From: Anisus vortex
Lineage: Eukaryota; Mollusca; Gastropoda; Planorbidae
Length of the DNA stretch: 64,000 nt
Direction: 5' to 3'
Assembly (NCBI GenBank): GCA_949126835.1
Contig: OX421503.1
Location: forward strand, 154,001-218,000
The position numbers and the translations under genes are program-made. Positions within the stretch are counted from its first letter, which is position 1, and the number at the start of each line of letters is the position of its first letter. Shown piece after piece: positions 14,301-29,500 of the stretch. The notes beneath the pieces were generated by a model. That model saw nothing but the letters and a program-made list of their open reading frames with translations, had not been told where the DNA came from and made no database searches.

Positions 14301-16919
14301 CGACCTACCTAGCGGTAGCGCCGACCTATCCAGCGGTAGCGCCGACCTACTAAACGGTAGCGCCGACTTACCCAGCGGTAGCGCCGACCTACTCAGCGGT
14401 AGCGCCGAACTACTTAGCGGTGGCGCAGACCTACTAAAAGGTAGCGCCGACCTACTAAAAGGTAGCGCGGACGTACTCAGAGGTAGCGCCGACCTACCCA
14501 GCGGTAGCGCCGACCTACCCAGCGGTAGCGCTGACCTACTCAGCGGTAGCGCCGACCTACTTAGCGGTGGCGCCGACCTACTCAAAGTTAGCGCCGACCT
14601 ACTAAATGGTAGCGCCGACGTACTCAACTGTAGCGCCGACCTTCTCCCCGGTAGCGCCGACCTACCCAGCGTTAGCGCCGAACTACCCAGCGGTAGCGCC
14701 GACTTACCAGGCGGAAGCGCCGACCTACCCAGCGGTAGCGCCGACCTACCCAGCGGTAGCGCCGACCTACCACGCGTAAGCGCCGACCTACCCAGCGGTA
14801 GCGCCGACCTACCACGCGTAAGCGCCGACCTACCCAGCGGTAGCGCCGACCTACTTAGCGGTAGCGCCGACCTACCAAGCGGTAGCGCCGACCTACTCAA
14901 AGGTGGCGCCGACCTACTAAAAGGTAGCGCCGACCTACTAAAAGGTAGCGCCGACGTACTCAACTGTAGCGCCGACCTACTCAGCGGTAGCGCCGACCTA
15001 CCAAGAGGTAGCGCCTACCTACCCAGCGGTAGCGCCGACCTACCAAGCGGTAGCGCCGACCTACTCAGCGGTAGCGCCTAACTACTTAGCGGTGGTGCAG
15101 ATCTACTAAAAGGTAGCGCCGACCTACTAAAAGGTAGCGCCGACGTACTCAGCGGTAGTGCCGACCTACCCAGCTATAGCGCCGACCTACCCAGCGGTAG
15201 CGTCGACCTACCAAGCGGTAGCGCCGACCTTCTGGGCGTTAGCACCAACCTACCCGGTGGTAGGGCCGACCTACCCAGCAATAGCGTCGACCTGCCCAGC
15301 GGTAGCGCCGACCTACTTAGCGGTGATGCCGACCTACATAAAGGTAGCGCCGACCTACTAAAAGGTAGCGCCGACGTACTCAGAGGTAGCGTCGACCTAC
15401 CAAGCGGTAGCGCCGACCTTCCCGGCGTTAGCACCAACCTACCCGGTGGTAGGGCCGACCTACCCAGCGGTAGCGCCGACCTACCCAGCGGTAGCGCCCA
15501 CTTATCCGGCGGTAGCGCCGACCTAACCAGCGGTAGCGCCGACCTACTTAGCGGTAGCGCCGACCTACTTAGCGGTGGCGCCGACCTACTCAAAGTTAGC
15601 GCCGACCTACTAAAAGGTAGCGCCGACGTACTCAACTGTAGCGCCGACCTACTCAGCTGTAGCGCCGACCTACTAAAAGGTAGCGCCGACGTACTCAACT
15701 GTAGCGCCGACCTACTTAGCGGTGGCGCCGACCTACTTAAAGGTAGCGCCGACCTACTAAAAGGTAGCGCCGACGTACTCAGAGGTAGCGCCGACCTACC
15801 CAGCGGTAGCGCCGACCTACCCAGCGGTAGCGCCGACTTATCCGGCGGTAGCGCCGACCTAACCAGCGGTAGCGCCGACCTACTCAGCGGTAGCGCCGAC
15901 CTACTTAGCGGTGGCGCCGACCTACTCAAAGTTAGCGCCGACCTACTAAAAGGTAGCGCCGACGTACTCAACTGTAGCGCCGACCTACTCAGCTGTAGCG
16001 CCGACCTACCCAGCGGTAGCGCCGCCCTACCCAACGGTAGCGCCGACTTACCCGGCGGTAGCGCCGACCTACCCAGCGGTAGCGCCGACCTACCCAGCGG
16101 TAACGCCGACCTACCACGCGGTAGAGCCGACCTACCCAGCGGTAGCGCCGACCTACTTAGCGGTGACGCCGACCTACTAAAAGGTAGTGCCGACGTATTC
16201 AGAGGTAGCGCCGACCTACCCAGCGGTAGCGCCGACCTACTCAGCGGTAGCGCCGACCTACTCAGCGGTAGCGCCGACCTACTTAGCCGTAGCGTACACC
16301 TACCCAGCGGTAGCGCCGACCTACCCGGCGGAAGCGCCGACCTACTAATTGGTAACGCCGACGTACAAAACGGTAGCGCCGACTTACCCAGCGGTAGCGC
16401 CGACCTACACAGCGGTAGTGCGGACCTACCCAGCGGTAGCGCCGACCTACACGGCGGTGGCGAAGACCTATTCAAAGGTAGCGCCGACCTACAAAACGGT
16501 AGCGCCGACTTACCCAGCGGTAGCGCCGACCTACTCAGCGGTAGCGCCGACCTACTAAGAGGTAGCGCCGACGTACTCAGAGGTAGCGCCGACCTACCCA
16601 GCGGTAGCGCCGACCTACCCAGCGGTAGCGCTGACCTACTCAGCGGTAGCGCCGACCTACTCAGCGGTAGCGCCGACCTACCCAGCGGTAGCGCCGACCT
16701 ACCAAGCGCTAGGGCCGATCTACTTAGCGGTGGCGCCGACCTACTCAAAGGTGGCGCCGACCTACTAAAAGGTAGCGCCGACCTACTAAAAGGTAGCGCC
16801 GACGTACTCCACTGTAGCGCCGACCTACTCAGCGGTAGCGCCGACCTACTCAGCGGTAGCGCCGACCTACCCAGCGGTAGCGCCGACCTACTCAGCGGTA
16901 GCGCCGACCTACTCAGCGG

Positions 16920-19900
16920 TAGCGCCGACCTACTAAAAGGTAGCGCCGACGTACTCAGAGGTAGCGCCGACCTACCCAGCGGTAGCGCCGACGTACTCAG
17001 AGGTAGCGCCGACCTACCCAGCGGTAGCGTTGACCTACCCAGCGGTAGCGCCGACCTACTCAGCGGTAGCGCTGACCTACTCAGCGGTAGCGCCGACCTA
17101 CCAAGCGGTAGCGCCGACCTACCCAGCGGTAGCGCCGACCTACCAAGCGGTAGCGCCGACCTACCAAGCGGTAGCGCCTACCTACCCTGCGGTAGCGCCG
17201 ACCTACCAAGCAGTAGCGCCGACCTACTCAAAGGTGGCGCCGACCTACTAAAAGGTAGCGCCAACCTACTAAAAGGTAGCGCCGACGTACTCAACTGTAG
17301 CGCCAACCTACTCAGCGGTAGCGCCGACCTACTCAGCGTTAGCGCCGACCTACTCAGCGGTAGAGCCGACGTACTTAGCGGTTGCGCCGACCTACTCAAA
17401 GGTAGCGCCGACCTACTCAAAGGTAGCGCCGACGTTCTCAGAGGTAGCGCCGACCTACTCAGCGGTAGCGCCGACCGACTAAACGGTAGCGCCGACTTAC
17501 CCAGCGGTAGCGCCGACCTACTCAGCGGTAGTGCCGAACTACTTAGCGGTGGCGTAGACCTACTAAAAGGTAGCGCCGACCTACTAAAAGGTAGCGCGAC
17601 GTTCTCAGCGGTAGTGCCGACCTACCCAGCGGTAGCGCCAACCTACCCGGCGGAAGCGCAAACCTACCCAGCGGTAGCGTCGACCTACCCAGCGGTAGCG
17701 CCGACATACCACGCGGTAGCGCCGACCTACCCAGCGGTAGCGCCGACCTACTTAGCGGTGACGCCGACCTACTTAAAGGTAGCGCCGACCTACTAAAAGG
17801 TAGCGCCGACGTACTCAGAGGTAGCGCCGACCTACCCAGCGGTAGAGCTACCCTACCCAGCGGTAGCGCCGACGTACTCAAAGGTAGCGCCGACCTACCA
17901 AAAGGTAGCGCCGACCTACTTAGCGGTGACGCCGACCTACTTAAAGGTAGCGCTGACCTACTCAGAGGTAGCGCCGACTTACCCAGTGGTAGCGCCGACC
18001 TACCCAGCAGTAGCGCCGACCTACCCAGCAGTAGCGCCGACCTACTCAGCGGTAGCGCCGACCTACTTAGCGGTGGCGCCGACCTACTCAAAGTTAGCGC
18101 CAACCTACTAAAAGGTAGCGCCGACTTACACGGCGGTAGCACCGACCTACCCAGCGGTAGCGCCGACCTACCCAGCGGTAGCGCCGACCTACCACGCGGT
18201 AGCGCCGACCTACCCAGCGGTAGCGCCGACCTACTTAAGGGTGACGCCAACCTACTCAAAGGTAGCGCCGACCTACTAAAGGGTAGCGCCGACGTATTCA
18301 GAGGTAGCGCCGACCTACCCAGGGGTAGCGCCGACCTACCCAGCGGTAGCTCCGACCAACTAAAAGGTAGCGCCGACGTACTCAGAGGTAGCGCCGACCT
18401 AGCCAGCGGTAGCGCCGACCTACTCAGCGCTAGCGCCGACCTACTTAGTGGTGGTACCGACCTAGTCAGCGGTAGCGCCGACCTACTTAGCGGTAGCGCC
18501 GACCTATCCAGCGGTAGCGCCGAACTACTAAAAGGTAGCGCCGACTTACCCAGCGGTAGCGCCGACCTACTCAGCGGTAGCGCCGAACTACTTAGCGGTG
18601 GCGAAGACCTACTAAAAGCTAGCGCCGACCTACTAAAAGGTAGCGCCGACGTACTCAGCGGTAGTGCCCACCTACCCAGCTGTAGCGCCGACCTACCCTG
18701 CGGTAGCGTCGACCTACTTTGCCGTAGCGTAGATCTACACAGCGGTAGCGCCGACCTACCCGGCGGAAGCGCCGACCTACTAATTGGTAACGCCGACGTA
18801 CAAAACGGTAGCGCCGACTTACCCAGCGGTAGCGCCGACCTACACAGCGGTAGTGCGGACCTACCCAGCGGTAGCGCCGACCTACCCGGCGGTGGCGCAG
18901 ACCTATTCAAAGGTAGCGCCGACCTGCAAAACGGTAGCGCCGACTTACCCAGCGGTAGAGCCGACCTACTCAGCGGTAGCACCGACCTACTAAAAGGTAG
19001 CGCCGACGTACTCAGAGGTAGCGCTGACCTACCCAGCGGTAGCGCCGACCTACCCAGCGGTAGCGCCGACCTACTCAGCGGTAGCGCCGACCTACTCAGC
19101 GGTAGCGCCGACCTACCCAGCGGTAGCGCCGACCTACCAAGCGGTAGGGCCGACCTACTTAGCGGTGGTGCCGACCTACTCAAAGGTGGCGCCGACCTAC
19201 TAAAAGGTAGCGCCGACCTACTAAAAGGTAGCGCCGACGTACTCCACTGTAGCGCCGACCTACTCAGCGGTAGCGCCGACCTACTCAGCGGTAGCGCCGA
19301 CCGACCCAGCGGTAGCGCCGACCTACCCAGCGGTAGCGCCGACCTACTCAGCGGTAGCGCCGACCTACTAAAAGGTAGCGCCGACCCTCTAAAAGGTAGC
19401 GCCGACGTACTCCACTGTAGCGCCGACCTACTCAGCGGTAGCGCCGACCTACTCAGCGGTAGCGCCGACCAACCCAGCGGTAGCGCCGACCTACTCAGCG
19501 GTAGCGCCGACCTACCCAGCGGTAGCGACGACCTAACAGGCGGTAGCGCCTACCTACCCAGCGGTAGCGCCGACCTACCAAGCGGTAGCGCTTACCTACT
19601 TAGCGGCGGCGCCGACCTACTCAGCGGTAGCGCCGAACTACTTAGCGGTGGCGCAGACCTACTAAAAGGTAGCGTCGACATACTAAAAGGTAGCGCCGAC
19701 GTACTCAGCGGTAACGCCGACCTACTTAGCGGCGGCGCCGACCTACTCAAAGGTGGCGCCGACCTACTAAAAGGTAGCGCCGACCTACTAAATGGTAGCG
19801 CCGACGTACTCAACTGTAGCGCCGACCTACTCCCCGGTAGCGCCGACCTACTTAAAGGTAGCGCCGACCTACTAAAAGGTAGCGCGGACGTACTCAGAGG

Positions 19901-22900
19901 TAGCGCCGACCTACCCAGCGGTAGCGCCGACCTACTTAGCGGTGGCGCCGACCTACTTAGCGGTGGCGCTGACCTACTCAAAGTTAGCGCCGACCTACTA
20001 ATTGGTAGCGCCGACGTACTCAACTGTAGCGCCGACCTACTCCCCGGTAGCGCCGACCTACCCAGCGTTAGCGCCGAACTACCCAGCGGTAGCGCCGACT
20101 TACCCGGCGGAAGCGCCGACCTACCACGCGTTAGCGCCGACCTACCCAGCGGTAGCGCCGACCTACTTAGCGGTGACGCCGACCTACTCAAAGGTAGCGC
20201 CGACCTACCCGGCGGAAGCGCCGACCTACTAAAAGGTAACGCCGACGTACAAAACGGTAGCGCAGACTTACCCAGCGGTAGCGCCGACCTACTCAGCGGT
20301 AGCGCCGACCTACTCAGCGGTAGCGCCGACCTACTAAAAGGTAGCGCCGACGTACTCAGAGGTAGCGCCGACCTACCCAGCGGTAGCGCCGACGTACTCA
20401 GAGGTAGCGCCGACCTACCCAGCGGTAGCGTTGACCTACCCAGCGGTAGCGCCGACCTACACAGCGGTAGCGCTGACCTACTCAGCGGTAGCGCCGACCT
20501 ACCAAGCGGTAGCGCCGACCTACCCAGCGGTAGCGCCGACCTACCAAGCGGTAGCGCCTACCTACCCTGCGGTAGCGCCGACCTACCAAGCAGTAGCGCC
20601 GACCTACTCAAAGGTGGCGCCGACCTACTAAAAGGTAGCGCCAACCTACTAAAAGGTAGCGCCGACGTACTCAACTGTAGCGCCAACCTACTCAGCGGTA
20701 GCGCCGACCTACTCAGCGTTAGCGCCGACCTACTCAGCGGTAGAGCCGACGTACTTAGCGGTTGCGCCGACCTACTCAAAGGTAGCGCCGACCTACTCAA
20801 AGGTAGCGCCGACGTTCTCAGAGGTAGCGCCGACCTACTCAGCGGTAGCGCCGACCGACTAAACGGTAGCGCCGACTTACCCAGCGGTAGCGCCGACCTA
20901 CTCAGCGGTAGTGCCGAACTACTTAGCGGTGGCGTAGACCTACTAAAAGGTAGCGCCGACCTACTAAAAGGTAGCGCGACGTTCTCAGCGGTAGTGCCGA
21001 CCTACCCAGCGGTAGCGCCAACCTACCCGGCGGTAGCGCAAACCTACCCAGCGGTAGCGTCGACCTACCCAGCGGTAGCGCCGACATACCACGCGGTAGC
21101 GCCGACCTACCCAGCGGTAGCGCCGACCTACTTAGCGGTGACGCCGACCTACTTAAAGGTAGCGCCGACCTACTAAAAGGTAGCGCCGACGTACTCAGAG
21201 GTAGCGCCGACCTACCCAGCGGTAGAGCTACCCTACCCAGCGGTAGCGCCGACGTACTCAAAGGTAGCGCCGACCTACCAAAAGGTAGCGCCGACCTACT
21301 TAGCGGTGACGCCGACCTACTTAAAGGTAGCGCTGACCTACTCAGAGGTAGCGCCGACTTACCCAGTGGTAGCGCCGACCTACCCAGCAGTAGCGCCGAC
21401 CTACCCAGCAGTAGCGCCGACCTACTCAGCGGTAGCGCCGACCTACTTAGCGGTGGCGCCGACCTACTCAAAGTTAGCGCCAACCTACTAAAATGTAGCG
21501 CCGACTTACACGGCGGTAGCACCGACCTACCCAGCGGTAGCGCCGACCTACCCAGCAGTAGCTCCGACCAACTAAAAGGTAGCGCCGACGTACTCAGAGG
21601 TAGCGCCGACCTAGCCAGCGGTAGCGCCGACCTACTCAGCGCTAGCGCCGACCTACTTAGTGGTGGTACCGACCTAGTCAGCGGTAGCGCCGACCTACTT
21701 AGCGGTAGCGCCGACCTATCCAGCGGTAGCGCCGAACTACTAAAAGGTAGCGCCGACTTACCCAGCGGTAGCGCCGACCTACTCAGCGGTAGCGCCGAAC
21801 TACTTAGCGGTGGCGAAGACCTACTAAAAGCTAGCGCCGACCTACTAAAAGGTAGCGCCGACGTACTCAGCGGTAGTGCCCACCTACCCAGCTGTAGCGC
21901 CGACCTACCCTGCGGTAGCGTCGACCTACTTTGCCGTAGCGTAGATCTACACAGCGGTAGCGCCGACCTACCCGGCGGAAGCGCCGACCTACTAATTGGT
22001 AACGCCGACGTACAAAACGGTAGCGCCGACTTACCCAGCGGTAGCGCCGACCTACACAGCGGTAGTGCGGACCTACCCAGCGGTAGCGCCGACCTACCCG
22101 GCGGTGGCGCAGACCTATTCAAAGGTAGCGCCGACCTACAAAACGGTAGCGCCGACTTACCCAGCGGTAGAGCCGACCTACTCAGCGGTAGCACCGACCT
22201 ACTAAAAGGTAGCGCCGACGTACTCAGAGGTAGCGCTGACCTACCCAGCGGTAGCGCCGACCTACCCAGCGGTAGCGCCGACCTACTCAGCGGTAGCGCC
22301 GACCTACTCAGCGGTAGCGCCGACCTACCCAGCGGTAGCGCCGACCTACCAAGCGGTAGGGCCGACCTACTTAGCGGTGGTGCCGACCTACTCAAAGGTG
22401 GCGCCGACCTACTAAAAGGTAGCGCCGACCTACTAAAAGGTAGCGCCGACGTACTCCACTGTAGCGCCGACCTACTCAGCGGTAGCGCCGACCTACTCAG
22501 CGGTAGCGCCGACCGACCCAGCGGTAGCGCCGACCTACCCAGCGGTAGCGCCGACCTACTCAGCGGTAGCGCCGACCTACTAAAAGGTAGCGCCGACCCT
22601 CTAAAAGGTAGCGCCGACGTACTCCACTGTAGCGCCGACCTACTCAGCGGTAGCGCCGACCTACTCAGCGGTAGCGCCGACCAACCCAGCGGTAGCGCCG
22701 ACCTACTCAGCGGTAGCGCCGACCTACCCAGCGGTAGCGACGACCTAACAGGCGGTAGCGCCTACCTACCCAGCGGTAGCGCCGACCTACCAAGCGGTAG
22801 CGCTTACCTACTTAGCGGCGGCGCCGACCTACTCAAAGGTGGCGCCGACCTACTAAAAGGTAGCGCCGACCTACTAAATGGTAGCGCCGACGTACTCAAC

Positions 22901-23530
22901 TGTAGCGCCGACCTACTCCCCGGTAGCGCCGACCTACTTAAAGGTAGCGCCGACCTACTAAAAGGTAGCGCGGACGTACTCAGAGGTAGCGCCGACCTAC
23001 CTAGCGGTAGCGCCGACCTACTTAGCGGTGGCGCCGACCTACTTAGCGGTGGCGCTGACCTACTCAAAGTTAGCGCCGACCTACTAAATGGTAGCGCCGA
23101 CGTACTCAACTGTAGCGCCGACCTACTCCCCGGTAGCGCCGACCTACCCATCGTTAGCGCCGAACTACCCAGCGGTAGCGCCGACTTACCCGGCGGAAGC
23201 GCCGACCTACCACGCGTTAGCGCCGACCTACCCAGCGGTAGCGCCGACCTACTTAGCGGTGACGCCGACCTACTCAAAGGTAGCGCCGACCTACCCGGCG
23301 GAAGCGCCGACCTACTAAAAGGTAACGCCGACGTACAAAACGGTAGCGCAGACTTACCCAGCGGTAGCGCCGACCTACACAGCGGTAGCGCCGACCTACT
23401 CAGCGGTAGCGCCGACCTACCCAGCGGTAGCGCCGACTACTCAGCGGTAGCGCCGACCTACCCAGCGGTAGCGCCGACCTAACAAGCGGTAGCGCCTACC
23501 TACCCAGCGGTAGCGCCGACCTACCAAGCG
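16920..23530. repeat. Second higher-order duplication, about 3.2-3.4 kb
   Basis: The segment from about 17.0 to 20.2 kb recurs at about 20.4-23.4 kb. Matching landmarks are 17030/20431 (offset 3401), 17614/20994 (3380), 17926/21306 (3380), 18784/21996 (3212) and 20002/23088 (3086). The stepwise fall in offset shows internal deletions of whole monomers in the second copy: 168 bp is eight units and 126 bp is six units. This is the pattern expected of unequal exchange in register. Confidence 0.88.
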
Positions 23531-23537
23531 GTAGCGC

Positions 23538-26500
23538 TTACCTACTTAGCGACGGCGCCGACCTACTCAAAGGTGGCGCCGACCTACTAAAAGGTAGCGC
23601 CGACCTACTAAAAGGTAGCGCCGACGTACTCAGCTGTAGCGCCGACCTACTCAGCGGTAGCGCCGACATACTCAGCGGTAGCGCCGACCTACTCAGCGTT
23701 AGCGCCGACCTACTCAGCGGTAGCGCCGACGTACTTAGTGGTAGCGCCGACCTACTCAAAGGTAGCGCCGACGTTGTCAGAGGTAGCGCCGACCTACTCA
23801 GCGGTAGCGCCGACCTATCCAGCGGTAGCGCCGACCTACTAAACGGTATCGCCGACTTACCCAGCGGTAGCGCCGACCTACTCAGTGGTAGCGCCGAACT
23901 ACTTAGCGGTGGCGCAGACCTACTAAAAGGTAGCGTCGACCTACTAAAAGGTAGCGCCGACGTACTCAGCGGTAGCGCCGACGTACTTAGCGGTGGCGCC
24001 GACGTACTAAGCGGTTGCGCCGACCTACTCAAAGGGAGCGCCGACCTACTCAAAGGTAGCGCCGACGTTCTCAGAGGTAGCGCCGACCTACTCAGCGGTA
24101 GCGCCGACCTACCTAGCGGTAGCGCCGACCTATCCAGCGGTAGCGCCGACCTACTAAACGGTATCGCCGACTTACCCAGCGGTAGCGCCGACCTACTCAG
24201 CGGTAGCGCCGAACTACTTAGCGGTGGCGCAGACCTACTAAAAGGTAGCGCCGACCTACTAAAAGGTAGCGCCGACGTACTCAGCGTTAGTGCCGACCTA
24301 CCCAGCGGTAGCGCCGACCTACCCAGTGGTAGCGTCGACCTACCAAGCGGTAGCGCCGACCTTCCCGGCGGTAGCGCCAACCTACCCGGCGGTAGCGCCA
24401 ACCTACCCGGCGGTAGCGCCGACCTACCCAGCGGTAGCGTCGACCTACCCAGCGGTAGCGCCGACCTACTTAGCGGTGACGCCGACCTACATAAAGGTAG
24501 CGCCGAGCTACAAAAAAGTAGCGCCCACCTACCCAGCGGTAGCGCCGAACTACTCAGCGGTAGCGCCGACCTACTTAGCAGTGGCGCGGACCTACTCAAA
24601 GTTAGCGCCGACCTACTAAAAGGTAGCGTTGACGTACTCAACTGTAGCGCCGACCTACTTAGCGGTGGCGCCGACCTACTTAAAGGTAGCGCCGACCTAC
24701 TAAAAGGTAGCGCGGACGTACTCAGAGGTAGCGCCGACCTACCCAGCGGTAGCGCCGACCTACCCAGCGGTAGCGCTGACCTACTCAGCGGTAGCGCCGA
24801 CCTACTCAGCGGTAGCGCCGACCTACCCAGCGGTAGCGCCGACTACTCAGCGGTAGCGCCGACCTACCCAGCGGTAGCGCCGACCTAACAAGCGGTAGCG
24901 CCTACCTACCCAGCGGTAGCGCCGACCTACCAAGCGGTAGCGCTTACCTACTTAGCGACGGCGCCGACCTACTCAAAGGTGGCGCCGACCTACTAAAAGG
25001 TAGCGCCGACCTACTAAAAGGTAGCGCCGACGTACTCAACTGTAGCGCCGACCTACTCAGCGGTAGCGCCGACATACTCAGCGGTAGCGCCGACCTACTC
25101 AGCGTTAGCGCCGACCTACTCAGCGGTAGCGCCGACGTACTTAGTGGTAGCGCCGACCTACTCAAAGGTAGCGCCGACGTTGTCAGAGGTAGCGCCGACC
25201 TACTCAGCGGTAGCGCCGACCTATCCAGCGGTAGCGCCGACCTACTAAACGGTATCGCCGACTTACCCAGCGGTAGCGCCGACCTACTCAGTGGTAGCGC
25301 CGAACTACTTAGCGGTGGCGCAGACCTACTAAAAGGTAGCGTCGACCTACTAAAAGGTAGCGCCGACGTACTCAGCGGTAGCGCCGACGTACTTAGCGGT
25401 GGCGCCGACGTACTAAGCGGTTGCGCCGACCTACTCAAAGGGAGCGCCGACCTACTCAAAGGTAGCGCCGACGTTCTCAGAGGTAGCGCCGACCTACTCA
25501 GCGGTAGCGCCGACCTACCTAGCGGTAGCGCCGACCTATCCAGCGGTAGCGCCGACCTACTAAACGGTATCGCCGACTTACCCAGCGGTAGCGCCGACCT
25601 ACTCAGCGGTAGCGCCGAACTACTTAGCGTTGGCGCAGACCTACTAAAAGGTAGCGCCGACCTACTAAAAGGTAGCGCCGACGTACTCAGCGTTAGTGCC
25701 GACCTACCCAGCGGTAGCGCCGACCTACCCAGTGGTAGCGTCGACCTACCAAGCGGTAGCGCCGACCTTCCCGGCGGTAGCGCCAACCTACCCGGCGGTA
25801 GCGCCAACCTACCCGGCGGTAGCGCCGACCTACCCAGCGGTAGCGTCGACCTACCCAGCGGTAGCGCCGACCTACTTAGCGGTGACGCCGACCTACATAA
25901 AGGTAGCGCCGAGCTACAAAAAAGTAGCGCCCACCTACCCAGCGGTAGCGCCGAACTACTCAGCGGTAGCGCCGACCTACTTAGCAGTGGCGCGGACCTA
26001 CTCAAAGTTAGCGCCGACCTACTAAAAGGTAGCGTTGACGTACTCAACTGTAGCGCCGACCTACTTAGCGGTGGCGCCGACCTACTTAAAGGTAGCGCCG
26101 ACCTACTAAAAGGTAGCGCGGACGTACTCAGAGGTAGCGCCGACCTACCCAGCGGTAGCGCCGACCTACCCAGCGGTAGCGCTGACCTACTCAGCGGTAG
26201 CGCCGACCTACTTAGCGGTGGCGCCGACCTACTCAAAGTTAGCGCCGACCTACTAAATGGTAGCGCCGACGTACTCAACTGTAGCGCCGACCTACTCCCT
26301 GGTAGCGCCGACCTACCCAGCGTTAGCGCCGAACTACCCAGCGGTAGCGCCGACTTACCCGGCGGAAGCGCCGACCTACCCAGCGGTAGCGCCGACCTAC
26401 CCAGCGGTAGCGCCGACCTACCACGCGTTAGCGCCGACCTACCCAGCGGTAGCGCCGACCTACTTTGCGGTGACGCCGACCTACTCAAAGGTAGCGCCGA

Positions 26501-29500
26501 CCTACCCGGCGGAAGCGCCGACCTACTAAAAGGTAACGCCGACGTACAAAACGGTAGCGCAGACTTACCCAGCGGTAGCGCCGACCTACACAGCGGTAGC
26601 GCGGACCTACCAAGCGGTAGCGCCTACCTACCCAGCGGTAGCGCCGACCTACCAAGCGGTAGCGCCGACCTACTCAAAGGTGGCGCCGACCTACTAAAAG
26701 GTAGCGCCGACCTACTAAAAGGTAGCGCCGACGTACTCAACTGTAGCGCCGACCTACTCAGCGGTAGCGCCGACCTACCAAGAGGTAGCGCCTACCTACC
26801 CAGCGGTAGCGCCGACCTACTATGCGGTAGCGCCGACCTACTCAAAGGTGGCGCCGACCTACTAAAAGGTAGCGCCGACCTACTAAAAGGTAGCGCCGAC
26901 GTACTCAACTGTAGCGCCGACCTACTCAGCGGTAGCGCCGACCTACCAAGAGGTAGCGCCTACCTACCCAGCGGTAGCGCCGACCTACTTAGCAGTGGCG
27001 CGGACCTACTCAAAGTTAGCGCCGACCTACTAAAAGGTAGCGTTGACGTACTCAACTGTAGCGCCGACCTACTTAGCGGTGGTGCCGACCTACTTAAAGG
27101 TAGCGCCGACCTACTAAAAGGTAGCGCGGACGTACTCAGAGGTAGCGCCGACCTACCCAGCGGTAGCGCCGACCTACCCAGCGGTAGCGCTGACCTACTC
27201 AGCGGTAGCGCCGACCTACTTAGCGGTGGCGCCGACCTACTCAAAGTTAGCGCCGACCTACTAAATGGTAGCGCCGACGTACTCAACTGTAGCGCCGACC
27301 TACTCCCTGGTAGCGCCGACCTACCCAGCGTTAGCGCCGAACTACCCAGCGGTAGCGCCGACTTACCCGGCGGAAGCGCCGACCTACCCAGCGGTAGCGC
27401 CGACCTACCCAGCGGTAGCGCCGACCTACCACGCGTTAGCGCCGACCTACCCAGCGGTAGCGCCGACCTACTTTGCGGTGACGCCGACCTACTCAAAGGT
27501 AGCGCCGACCTACCCGGCGGAAGCGCCGACCTACTAAAAGGTAACGCCGACGTACAAAACGGTAGCGCAGACTTACCCAGCGGTAGCGCCGACCTACACA
27601 GCGGTAGCGCGGACCTACCAAGCGGTAGCGCCTACCTACCCAGCGGTAGCGCCGACCTACCAAGCGGTAGCGCCGACCTACTCAAAGGTGGCGCCGACCT
27701 ACTAAAAGGTAGCGCCGACCTTCTAAAAGGTAGCGCCGACGTACTCAACTGTAGCGCCGACCTACTCAGCGGTAGCGCCGACCTACCAAGAGGTAGCGCC
27801 TACCTACCCAGCGGTAGCGCCGACCTACTATGCGGTAGCGCCGACCTACTCAAAGGTGGCGCCGACCTACTAAAAGGTAGCGCCGACCTACTAAAAGGTA
27901 GCGCCGACGTACTCAACTGTAGCGCCGACCTACTCAGCGGTAGCGCCGACCTACCAAGAGGTAGCGCCTACCTACCCAGCGGTAGCGCCGACCTACTCAG
28001 CAGTAGCGCCGAACTACTTAGCGGTGGCGCAGACCTACTAAAAGGTAGCGTCGACCTACTAAAAGGTAGCGCCGACGTACTCAGCGGTAGCGCCGACGTA
28101 CTTAGCGGTGGCGCCGACGTACTAAGCGGTTGCGCCGACCTACTCAAAGGGAGCGCCGACCTACTCAAAGGTAGCGCCGACGTTCTCAGAGGTAGCGCCG
28201 ACCTACTCAGCGGTAGCGCCGACCTACCTAGCGGTAGCGCCGACCTATCCAGCGGTAGCGCCGACCTACTAAACGGTATCGCCGACTTACCCAGCGGTAG
28301 CGCCGACCTACTCAGCGGTAGCGCCGAACTACTTAGCGGTGGCGCAGACCTACTAAAAGGTAGCGCCGACCTACTAAAAGGTAGCGCCGACGTACTCAGC
28401 GTTAGTGCCGACCTACCCAGCGGTAGCGCCGACCTACCCAGTGGTAGCGTCGACCTACCAAGCGGTAGCGCCGACCTTCCCGGCGGTAGCGCCAACCTAC
28501 CCGGCGGTAGCGCCAACCTACCCGGCGGTAGCGCCGACCTACCCAGCGGTAGCGTCGACCTACCCAGCGGTAGCGCCGACCTACTTAGCGGTGACGCCGA
28601 CCTACATAAAGGTAGCGCCGACCTACAAAAAAGTAGCGCCGACCTACCCAGCGGTAGCGCCGAACTACTCAGCGGTAGCGCCGACCTACTTAGCAGTGGC
28701 GCGGACCTACTCAAAGTTAGCGCCGACCTACTAAAAGGTAGCGTTGACGTACTCAACTGTAGCGCCGACCTACTTAGCGGTGGCGCCGACCTACTTAAAG
28801 GTAGCGCCGACCTACTAAAAGGTAGCGCGGACGTACTCAGAGGTAGCGCCGACCTACCCAGCGGTAGCGCCGACCTACCCAGCGGTAGCGCTGACCTACT
28901 CAGCGGTAGCGCCGACCGACTTAGCGGTGGCGCCGACCTACTCAAAGTTAGCGCCGACCTACTAAATGGTAGCGCCGACGTACTCAACTGTAGCGCCAAC
29001 CTACTCCCTGGTAGCGCCGACCTACCCAGCGTTAGCGCCGAACTACCCAGCGGTAGCGCCGACTTACCCGGCGGAAGCGCCGACCTACCCAGCGGTAGCG
29101 CCGACCTACCCAGCGGTAGCGCCGACCTACCACGCGTTAGCGCCGACCTACCCAGCGGTAGCGCCGACCTACTTTGCGGTGACGCCGACCTACTCAAAGG
29201 TAGCGCCGACCTACCCGGCGGAAGCGCCGACCTACTAAAAGGTAACGCCGACCTACTAAAAGGTAGCGCCGACGTACTCAACTGTAGCGCCGACCTACTC
29301 AGCGGTAGCGCCGACCTACCAAGAGGTAGCGCCTACCTACCCAGCGGTAGCGCCGACCTACTATGCGGTAGCGCCGACCTACTCAAAGGTGGCGCCGACC
29401 TACTAAAAGGTAGCGCCGACCTACTAAAAGGTAGCGCCGACGTACTTAACTGTAGCGCCGACCTACTCAGCGGTAGCGCCGACCTACTCAGCGTTAGCGC